DNA of 64,000 bases, taken from positions 29,453,213-29,517,212 of the forward strand of contig OX467084.1 of assembly GCA_950106755.1 (NCBI GenBank), read 5' to 3'. The notes below the pieces were generated by a model. The model searched no databases, was not told the origin of the DNA, and worked only from the letters and a program-made list of their open reading frames with translations. Shown one piece after another: positions 48,746 through 57,706 of the stretch (the stretch's first letter is position 1; each line of letters opens with the position of its first letter). The position numbers and the translations under genes are program-made. The stretch comes from Climacium dendroides. Lineage: Eukaryota > Streptophyta > Bryopsida > Hypnales > Climaciaceae.

Positions 48746-48996
48746 TCCCTGGCCCCAGACGGCCAGGGAGGACTGACCCCTCTATTGCCCCGTTTTCTAC
48801 CCCTGGATAAAACACTAGAATCTTTTTATTTTCCATCCATGAAAAAATTTGCAAATTTTGAATTCATATTTGCAATCAGAGACCCCAAATTAGTCTAGGG
48901 AGGTGTAGAGAAACAAATTTTACATGGTCCCAAATAGGGGGGAATTTTTACATTTACCCCTGGTTGGGGCAATAGAGGGGTCAGTCCTCCCTGGCC
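48746..48996. mobile_element. 236-bp Mutator-like MITE, copy 2
   Basis: The TIR-bounded body is 48761-48996, exactly 236 bp as in copy 1, with ends starting GGCCAGGGAGGACTGACC. A perfect 9-bp direct repeat, TACTCAGAC, flanks it at 48737-48745 and 48997-49005. Fifteen extra bases (48746-48760) containing another CCTGGCC lie between the left duplication and the TIR, suggesting a terminal rearrangement. Interior orientation is opposite to copy 1. Confidence 0.85.
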
Positions 48997-49005
48997 TACT
49001 CAGAC

Positions 49006-49864
49006 ACTACTACAGTAGTAAGTTATATGCTGTAACAAGTCGAGGTGACTGGCGTGCGGATCATGGAATTCACGAATCTTTCACGTGGATATTTCTGGAG
49101 TGCATGGGTCAGAGGCATACTTTCAGTTTGTTTGTTTTATATTTTAAATTCGCAATCTTTCATTGTCAGCACACTCTAACTCTTATTTACAGAATTTCAG
49201 AATTACAGCGGAAGGATTTTAGAAGGGGTGATTGAAAAATTATGCAAATTTGCAGTCCCTCACTATTTCAAGACTGGGTGGTGGCGGCATGGCCGGTAGG
49301 GGCCTCATCTCTTCTCATCTCTTCTTTTTTTGGCAGACATGGAAAGTTCACCTCCGTCCTCATTTCGCCGTTGACAACTGAACACTCATGAGCGCAAAAC
49401 ATGCATATTGCTCCGTAAGAAACAAAGGAATAAAAAATTGCCCCAACCGCCAGCATCTGCGTCCTCCCAACTGCAGATGGCGAGGAAGCTTCCCTGCCTA
49501 AGAGTGCAACAACTGAACCGTTGGAATATTTCCCCCCCTCTATGATAATTAGCACAAATCAGCTCTTATTAATCAGGTCGGAGTCTGGACTGAGGGTGGA
49601 ATGGAACGAATCACGTCACAGCTGCTCGTGGCTCTGTCTAGTTCAGTCAGTTGGGAAGAAGCGGATGCGGCTTTGCTAGATAGCTAGATAACGTACTCTC
49701 CCGTTGCTTTTGCTGCCAGGTCAGGTGAGTATAAAGGTGTCTGTTCAAGTGGCGGAAGAAAGCACAAGCTCGGGTGGGGAAGGGAAGCATGCATTTCTGT
49801 GGATAGAGGACCCTGATCAGATTCTGACTTGGCAGAAGAAAGACTCACAGTGCCTCCGGCACTC
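49006..49864 (+). promoter_or_regulatory. Upstream region of the SDR gene
   Basis: GC content rises toward 49.6 kb. ACGT-core words (CACGTCACAG at about 49612) of the type bound by plant bZIP factors occur, followed by a TATA box. The first 500 bp shows no gene. Confidence 0.45.
49730..49736 (+). promoter_or_regulatory. Probable TATA box of the SDR gene
   Basis: TATAAAG lies about 135 bp before the inferred start codon at 49865, giving a leader of roughly 100 nt. This spacing supports the placement of the 11-nt first coding exon. Confidence 0.5.
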
Positions 49865-52220
49865 ATGGGAGATCGGTGCGTGGTGTCTCTGGACTTTTTT
49901 CTCAACACGCTCACTCTTCTCGTCACTTGCAACTGGGTCATTGAAGAGAAATCTGTAATTAGTTTCCTCCACCAAGCTTCCGGAAAGCTCATGCTCTAGT
50001 TTCCAGGGGAGTCGCTTTTCCAGAAGCAATGATTTGGAAGCTGGAGGATTTTCTAGATACTACTAGCAAGATCGAGTACTTCGTAGCTATATTCATGTCG
50101 CCAGGGGGCAACTGCTTCCAAACGGCCATAGCCAGAAGCACAGATTCACTTGAATTGTAGAACTGGATTTGCCCTTTTTACCTTAAATTTGTTTTCTGTA
50201 ATTGCAAAATTTGAACTCGAATTGGACTCTCTACAAGTTTTCACGGGATTTGCATTTGATGATCCACGGGGAGATGATCTCTGTTTACCGCATTGCCATT
50301 TCTGGTGTTGCAGCGTTGTCAATTGGGAGAATTTGTGGGCACCACGGATCTTCTTTGCTTGTCGTTCGGTTTCTCTGATTCCTCAGTTCCTAGTTCAAAA
50401 TCATCGGGGGAACTTCTGATTTTCTCGTGAGAGAAACAAGGACAATCTCTCTGTGATCACACTCTGTTTGACTGCCAGTGTGAACCAAGCCTGTATGTGG
50501 TGATGATCTGTTTCTATTAGACTGCAAGTTCGAGCCCGAATTGAACTGTTGTGTGATCGTTTTCTATTTAGCTGCAAGTTTGAACCCGAATTACGGAATC
50601 ATAGAAGCTAGATTATTTTCCGTTAGTGCCTTGTAGTAATTGTAAAGTTTGCACCCGAGTTGAACTGCCAGTTTGAATTGAACCCTGAGATGATTTTGCA
50701 TGTTCTGGTCGATCTGAGTCTATCTAGCGATTTGCGGGTTCGTTTGGCCTGCAGATGGTGGAGCGCGGACACGGTGACGGTAGTGACTGGGGGCAACAAG
50801 GGCATTGGCTTGGAGATCGTGCGGAGACTAGCGCAAGAAGGTCTCACGGTGATCCTAACTGCTCGTGACGAGCGGCGGGGGCTGAACTCCACGCAGGAGC
50901 TGCGTTCGCAGGGGTTCCACAACGTGGTATTTCGGAGACTGGACATCAGCAGCACGGATTCCGTGGAGGATTTCGCAGAGTGGATTGGGGGTACGTATGG
51001 TGGCCTGGACATCCTGGTCAACAATGCGGCGATTTTTTATACTGATAATAGATACGAAGGGGTGGTGGAAACATTGAGAGTCAATTACCAGGGGACGATG
51101 AACGTGATTGAGAAACTATTGCCCTTGTTCCGATCGTCGCCTGCCGGAGCACGAATTGTTACCGTCTCCTCCTGGGCTGGACAGTTGACGGTGAGTACTC
51201 TAGTCTTGGCCTTCCTCATCCAACTTGCAGTTTAACTTTCTGTTTCCACAAAGTACACAGACGTTTTCATTCTTTTGGTTTGCTTCGCTTTTAGTGTGCT
51301 TGTGGTTCCTTTGTGTATGTAGGGAAAAGCAAGAAGGTGATTGAATGTGCTTTTTTTCATTCCAAAAGGACATAGGGATCCATGATTGAGACACATTTAT
51401 CCCAGGGTGGAGTAGCGTCTAGCTAAATTCTAGCATTACCCTGAGAAGTACTACTCCAGGGTTTGTGAGAATTTTGAATGGGCCAGGTGATCTATTCGCC
51501 TGATCAATTTTTTCATTATGAGTTAGTTGATAAATTGGCGGAATTTCCAGAACTTGTTATTTTTCCCAGACACCTGTCCGGAACCTCAGATCCATGTCAG
51601 TCCTAGCTAGTTTTCTGAGCACTGTGCACTTGAAAGTCACAATTTCGGCGCTCAGAACCACGCCATTGTAATGAAAACGACCACCGCTTGCTCTTCTAGA
51701 CAACTACTGTGCTAGCTAGCAAAGGGAACTCAATTGATGTGGATGCATCTGATCTTATGCACATGTCCAGAACCTGAACAACGAGACTCTGCGGAGTCAA
51801 CTGGAGGACGAGAGCGAGTTCGACCAAGACTTCCTGGACGCCACCATGCAGCGCTATCTGTCCGCCTGTCGTTCCGGCCACGACCGTTTGTACGCCAACA
51901 ACGCCTACCGCTTCTCCAAAGCGCTCCTCAATTCGTCCCTCCGCTTGCTGTCCGAGCGACTTAGCGAACGTCCTCCAGGGCATCAGATTTTGGTGCACAA
52001 CTGCCATCCGGGGTTCGTGCAAACCGACATGCACCGCCAGTTGGTGCAGGCCATGGACTACGAGACGTACAAGAAGGAAGTGGCGAAGGGGAGGTTTGGC
52101 AATGAGGAGCTCATTTCGGTGGAAGAAGGGGCGGATACGCCGGTGTGGCTCTGCTTGGTGCCGCCAGGACTCATTCCCTCGGGACTCTTGTGGGCACGAA
52201 GACAAAGGATGAGCTACTAG
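49865..52220 (+). CDS. Short-chain dehydrogenase/reductase, carbonyl-reductase type
   Basis: Three coding exons, 49865-49875, 50755-51190 and 51771-52220, give 298 residues. Exon 1 is only 11 nt (ATGGGAGATCG|GTGCGT). Joined to exon 2 it reads MGDRWWSADTVTVVTGGNKG, matching the usual start of plant neomenthol/salutaridine-reductase-like SDRs, whereas exon 2 alone lacks a proper start. The Rossmann motif TGGNKGIG is at 15-22, NNAA follows, catalytic Ser is at 142/143 and YRFSK (Tyr195, Lys199) completes the active site. The roughly 50-residue Ser-Tyr spacing shows the insertion typical of monomeric carbonyl reductases. It should reduce a carbonyl with NADPH in the cytosol; the substrate is unknown. 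Exon 3 is notably GC-rich. Confidence 0.85.
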
Positions 52221-53773
52221 ATCGACACGAAACCTTCAAACCAGGGCACCGGGCATGGAATTGGTTGTGTCAATTGTATATTACTTGTTGTATTGGAGGA
52301 GATCGATCAATCGGGTTCTCTTCAATTCTAGGCTTGCATTCTGATGAATTAGAGTATTATTTTCTGAACCACGTGCTTGCAAGCTAGAGACGAACGATAA
52401 TTAACTGAAGAAGGTGGTTCAGTCATGACTGCTTTTCGATAATTATCATTCCAATTCAAATAAAACTCAAACGCCCCGTTGGAGAAGCGTTGTTGTGCAA
52501 CACCAGCTAGCTCTGAGCTCCATTTGTTAGTTGTGAAAACATATTTCCTTAAAAAAGATTTGTCAGTTGAAATGAATCGGTTTGCACTGAAGACAATTTA
52601 GAAGGGTGAAGATTATCTGTGTTATAGCTTAGATGTTTGGCAAATATCATGGATTCTTCCATCAGCATAGCTTACTGCGGATACTGAGTGTCCGATGGAT
52701 GACACACAATCATCCTTGGAATTTTGTGTGAAAAGGTCGAAAGGGAGGTCTTGAGTGATGAGTGCTCTTGGGTATTTTTAAACAAATGATTCACAAGGAA
52801 CCGAAAAAGATGATTTCCAGAAGTGACAAGATGAATGTTTCAAGGTTAAAAATGATGGAGTTCCTCAATAGTAACTGTATCCTAGTATGTGGTGTCTTGG
52901 AGTACCACACTATAGTGTTAGAGCTTGGTGCTCTAAGACCATATAAAAACCAGCTTGGTGCTCCAAGACCACATGTGAATTAACTTGGTGCTCCAAGACT
53001 ATATGAGAATTAGCTTGGTGTTCCAAAACTACATGAACATCAACCAAGGAATCAACATGATGTTCCAAGACCATATGTGAACTAACTTGGTATTTATATG
53101 GTTCTTAAAACACCGCACAAAGACATTATAGTTTAGTGCTTTAGGACACCCCTTTTTATTGAACTAATTCGAGGAAGTTGACCATCCATGTATCAAAAGA
53201 CCAAACATAGGGAATTACATTGAAATGACATATCCATACGCTGTGTTCAGATCACGTGGTCTAAACCGTAAAAGTAACATCTACTATAGGTATACATTTT
53301 AGATTGCATGGTTTAAACTATAAAAGTGCCATTGAAGTTGTGTAATGATGCCATTATAATAAAATTACTCTTATAAGTATATATTTACCAATGTTCACCA
53401 ATGTTTATAGTCGATCTTTGTAAAGATGGTTTTAATTTTTATCACATACATTTGTCATTGTACTAAACAAAAGTTCAAGGATTGTATAATAATATATAAA
53501 CAAAGAACTAAGTCTTGGAGCCCAAATCATTGGATTATTTTTTAGTAGAGATTTATTACTAATCTCTCTTGGCTTGGAGCCTTGGAAAAGAAAAACTTTC
53601 AATTATTTAAAGATAAAATTAGTTCTTGAATTAGTTTTATGTCAAAATTACTTCAACATGATTTAAGTACATTCTTTGCATATTCAATACTTGGCATTTA
53701 GTAGTCACAAAAGGTCCAAATTGATACAAGAATTGACAAAAATGGGTCGTTTTTACCATAATGATCTACAACC
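52221..53773. other. Intergenic DNA downstream of the SDR gene
   Basis: The 3' UTR probably occupies the first few hundred bases. A stretch at 52715-52820 repeats 47110-47220 (TTTTGTGTGAAAAGG, AAATGATTCACA, GATGATTTCCA). A 30-bp minisatellite follows. No further gene. Confidence 0.5.
52922..53041. repeat. 30-bp minisatellite, four copies
   Basis: Units with CTTGGTGCTCCAAG (itself palindromic) start at 30-bp intervals, with that word at 52924, 52954, 52984 and 53014. A diverged fifth unit extends toward 53085. Confidence 0.85.
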
Positions 53774-54200
53774 TTAATCTCTAAAGGATCAAATGGCATT
53801 TTTTGGCAACAAAGCATTTTTGGTCATCCATTTAAGAATTATGAATGGAATTTTCATTTTTTTTCTTTGAAATTTTCATACAACAAGTGGTTTAGGATTA
53901 GCTTTAGTCTTCAAGGTATAAATTTTTTTATAATTTTTGACTACATAGATAACAAGATGAAAGTTATGAGAAGTTTTAGCTTGCAAGTAGTTAAGGAATT
54001 TCTACTCTAAAATAAGCTTACAAATCTTATATTGGACTCAATTTTCAGTATTTTTGGAAAAAATATAAACATAGGATGTAGATTTATTATTACAACATTA
54101 CAACTATTGGGATCCAAAAATTTCAATTCCATATCTAAATTTTTAACAATCTAATATTCTAATCATACTCTACCTTTTCTACATACTATTTTTTGTAAGC
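53774..54200. mobile_element. TTAA-bounded repeat, copy E1 (left part only)
   Basis: It starts TTAATCTCTAAAGGATC and is collinear with copy A for about 400 bp (ATAGGATGTAGATTT, ATTACAACAT, ATTGGGATC). Similarity then stops and no right terminus is visible, so the copy is truncated. Confidence 0.5.
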
Positions 54201-54689
54201 ATAAATACTAAGTATTGCTTGTTGAAATTTATTGTAAGTATTTTCAACTTATTTCTTCAACTTATTTCTTTCAACATATTACAAGTTGTAGGGTCTATAT
54301 AATCTTGGATAAAATGTGTAATTTTGAAACCTAAACATTTGGAAAGAGTTGAAAATATTTCTTTGGAAATTCAAACAACATAATTGTGCAATTGGTAAGG
54401 TTTCTTTGAAAATTTAGGAAGGAGTACTCTAACAAGTTTATTAAATGATCTAACTTGTGGTTGGAATTGTTAATGGATAAATATAGATGAAGATTTTAGC
54501 ATTTAAGCATTGCTTTAGGTATGAGTATATTGAAGCAATTTTGGACCTAAAAACACCATATACCATTGAAAATTAGACATTGCTTCAAATATATGATAGA
54601 AGTAAAGTCTTCAATTGAGATTTTGAGAATTACAATACTCCAAAGCTTGCTTTGGGTGTCTAAAATGAATTACAAGAAAAAAAGTCCTT
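54201..54689. other. AT-rich spacer
   Basis: No gene or bounded element recognised between two partial TTAA-family copies. Confidence 0.4.
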
Positions 54690-55140
54690 TTAACTCCTGA
54701 AGGACCGGAGAAAATTCTCTACAAAAATTTTCACTTGTTGGGTCAAGAAAAAAAAATTCTTTTTTAAAGTTCAATTGTACAAATTTTTGTAGTAGAGTAC
54801 TATAGAAATGTTTAGAAAAAATTCCAGAAACTTTGAAGACATAGATTGAAATATTATAGTATTTGAAGATAGAAGAATTTTTTTACCAACCTTGTGTAAT
54901 TGAGTCACTAGACATTAACTCCCCATAAAGTGAAAATTTTGTACTACACATTGGATTTTTTTTTACAACTACATCCCATACTATACAAATTACATACCTT
55001 TCAAATTTCAAAGGTAGATGTGGAGTTTAGCAAAAGATTTGCTAATTGCCTAAACAACCTTGATTTTTTTGGATAGTATAACTTTTGATCTAGACACCCG
55101 ATTAGAAAAAATCTATATTCCCACATATGTAGGAGGTACC
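54690..55140. mobile_element. TTAA-bounded repeat, copy E2 (left part)
   Basis: It starts TTAACTCCTGAAGGACC and follows copy D through its interior to about 55140. No convincing right end; a weak AGAGGTTAA occurs at about 55316. Non-coding. Confidence 0.5.
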
Positions 55141-55573
55141 TAGTGCCAAAATTTCCAAATAGATTCATTGAAAATTGACAAAACAAAACTTCACTTGTAG
55201 TTGGAGTATGATGATTAGAAGCTATTGTAAAATTTTCATTCAACAATTCAAAATTATTAAGTCATTAGAGTTAGTCCAAATTTGAAAAAGTCCAAAGTAG
55301 TCTCCTTTGAAATTTAGAGGTTAATTTGGTTACTTTGGAGTATTATCAAAGTTAATTCAATTACTAAGAGAATTTGAATAAGTAAAAACCCCTATATGAG
55401 GATGAATTTTAGAAGAATATGGCCTAATTAATATAGAAAATTGGATGGAAGTTGAATGAAGATGGATTGGTTTGAGACAAAAATAGTTTAGACCATGTTA
55501 TACTAATTTAATCAAAATATTGTAAACTTCTATATTACTTCATTACCTTACAAATTCAAATGATTATCTATTA
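55141..55573. other. AT-rich spacer before the Helitron pair
   Basis: No gene recognised. It ends at the A preceding the Helitron 5' TC. Confidence 0.4.
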
Positions 55574-56209
55574 TCTATATCTTAAATTAGGTTGTGTGTT
55601 TGATTGATATGGTGAGATCTAAGAAACTATGAGTCTCTAAGCAATGTTCTTGGTACAATTGGAAAGCTAACTACAAGAAGGGGTGTACAGACTTTGTTTT
55701 GCGGTGTTTGGACCTATTGTGTGAAAGTTATTGAATTTCAAAGTTTTTATGAACTAAAAAATTGAATTAAATTATCTTTTATTTTGAAAAAACCATAAAT
55801 TTATACAAACAAAGCCCACACTCCTTTGAACATAAAGCTTTCTATTTGTATCAAGATCACAATGTACCTCTCACACTGCAACAAAGTCTTTGTACTCCTA
55901 GGTACAAGAGAACTTGTCCTAATTGACAAAAATCAGCCCGTCCTAATCTACAGAAATTTGACAGATTTTTGTCAATTAGGACAAAAAACTGTCCAAATTG
56001 ACAGAAAATTGTCCAAATTGACAAAAATCTGTCAACTTTCTGTAGATTAGGATGGGCTGATTTTTGTCAATTAGGACGAGTTTCTGTCATTTTGGACAGG
56101 TTTTCTTGTAGTGCCTTCATGCACAAAAGATATTGAGTTTCAAAGTTTTTAGAAAAAAAAATTTATTTTCACTTTTATTTGGTTGTGGCAACGGTATAGG
56201 ATACACTAG
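55574..56209 (+). mobile_element. Non-autonomous Helitron H1 carrying a nested MITE
   Basis: The 5' end TCTATATCTTAAAT is preceded by A. The 3' end GGATACACTAG is preceded by TTGTGGCAACGG (hairpin decayed compared with H3). One clear 150-bp family unit is present (AAGGGGTGTACAGACTTTG). A CACTA-type MITE (55900-56113) interrupts it. The 3' end is directly continuous with the 5' end of H2. Confidence 0.7.
55900..56113. mobile_element. CACTA-type foldback MITE nested in Helitron H1
   Basis: The right end reads CTTGTAGTG (reverse complement CACTACAAG); the left end is a diverged version. A 3-bp CCT duplication flanks it (55897-55899, 56114-56116), as expected for CACTA elements. The interior is almost a single long inverted repeat built of TTGACAAAAATC and GACAGAAA words, so a transcript would fold into a hairpin. 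Confidence 0.75.
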
Positions 56210-56719
56210 TCTATATCTTAAATGAGGCAATTTGTTTGTTTTGTTTGTTTGTTGCAATGAGATCTTTGGACCCATGCATCCCCGGTTGCATTCTTGGTAT
56301 TGTTGGAAAACTCTTTGTGAGGAGGGGTTACTACAAGAAAACTTGTCCAAAATGACAGAAACTCGTCCTAATTGACAAAAATCAGCCCGTCCTAATCTAC
56401 AGAAAATTGACAGATTTTTGTCAATTTGGACAATTTTCTGTCAATTCGGACAATTTTTTGTCCTAATTGACAAAAATCTGTCAAATTTCTATAGATTAGG
56501 ACAGGCTGATTTTTGTCAATTAGGACGAGTTTCTCTTGTAGTGGGTGATTTTTGTCAATTAGGACGAGTTTCTCTTGTAGTGGGTGCACAGGCTTTGTTT
56601 TGTGGTATTTGGACCTACAATGTAAAAGTTATTAGTGAATTCCACAATTTTTGTGAACTAAAAAATTAGAAAATTACTCACTTTTAATTTGGTTGTTACA
56701 ATGGCACAAGGCACACTAG
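56210..56719 (+). mobile_element. Non-autonomous Helitron H2 carrying a nested MITE
   Basis: The 5' end TCTATATCTTAAATGAGG starts at the base after H1's CTAG. The 3' end is AAGGCACACTAG followed by T. Removing the nested MITE leaves about 253 bp, roughly H3 minus two internal units. It is a head-to-tail neighbour of H1. Confidence 0.72.
56329..56582. mobile_element. CACTA-type foldback MITE nested in Helitron H2
   Basis: The left end is TACTACAAGAAAACTTGTCC and the right end the complement of CACTACAAGAGAAACTCGTCC. GGT is duplicated at 56326-56328 and 56583-56585. H3 supplies the pre-insertion sequence (GGAGGGGTGCAC). The last 39 bp are tandemly duplicated (an internal end at 56543). The interior is a near-perfect inverted repeat. 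Confidence 0.82.
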
Positions 56720-57706
56720 TTAAAATTATGATAAGTTGGGGTAATCATAAATTTATGCAACCCTGAATGTAAGGTTCCATTTCTATCTTATGTAAGAATA
56801 GATGATTGAAGCGAAGAAAATCTTTATTTCTTCTTCTTGTTTGACAGCATGATTCCTTGCATGATCTATTTCAGTCTCACTGTTGGCGATTGCAAAGAAC
56901 ACTTGCACAATTTTGTCCCATTTCTTAAGCCCACTCCTAGTCTCCCTTCTTTAATCCCACAACCAACCTCTGTCATTTGTTTTTTTCGTAGCGGTTCTGA
57001 CTAATACTCCGATACCCTTGACTCTTACTCCAACCTTCCCCAGTCTTGAATAATGTGATGTTTAATGCGGGGTGCACTAATTCAATATACTTGAGTAGTT
57101 TTGCTTTGCACTCTTGAGCTAATTCTGTGGATTTACAAGATTGTGCATGTAGACGTTGAGCTTGTGTTCAGGAATTTTCGGGAGTCTTTTCCATGAGGAG
57201 ACTCCATGCTCAGCCAGGTGCCCCTCGGTCCTCTTCTACACATTCATTTCTTATTGGGCTTCTCTCGTTCTTTCTTTTTTCGTTGCATCTCTCCATAGAT
57301 CTATGCTGACCACCCCCTAATCACACTCCTACATACGTTACTATAGTTGTGGTTTAAGTTTCAAGTGACGCAACGATTATTTTGTGCCGCCGCTTGCAGG
57401 CACCACATAAAGACAGCTTTGGCCCATATTTATATCCTCCACGGACCGGACAATTAATGCACCAAGTGAGCTTTGACTCCAAAATTGAATTAATAGTCAC
57501 AGCATTTTGCCAAAAAACTTCAACATTTCTTACTAGCATTAAATTACAAGGAGTTTAGCATATGAGAATCTGGACATTGAGCACGATACTACCGATTACC
57601 CCCTGGCAGTCAAAATTTAGATATATCTAATTATGTTCTGTTAACACAATGAATGCACATTCTAACTGGACCGCATATGCAGTGGCTAGCTAGCTGCCTT
57701 GGAAGC
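56720..57706. other. Spacer downstream of the FAD monooxygenase gene
   Basis: GC-balanced from about 56850 on, which may include the 3' UTR of the minus-strand monooxygenase. No gene or element recognised. Confidence 0.45.
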
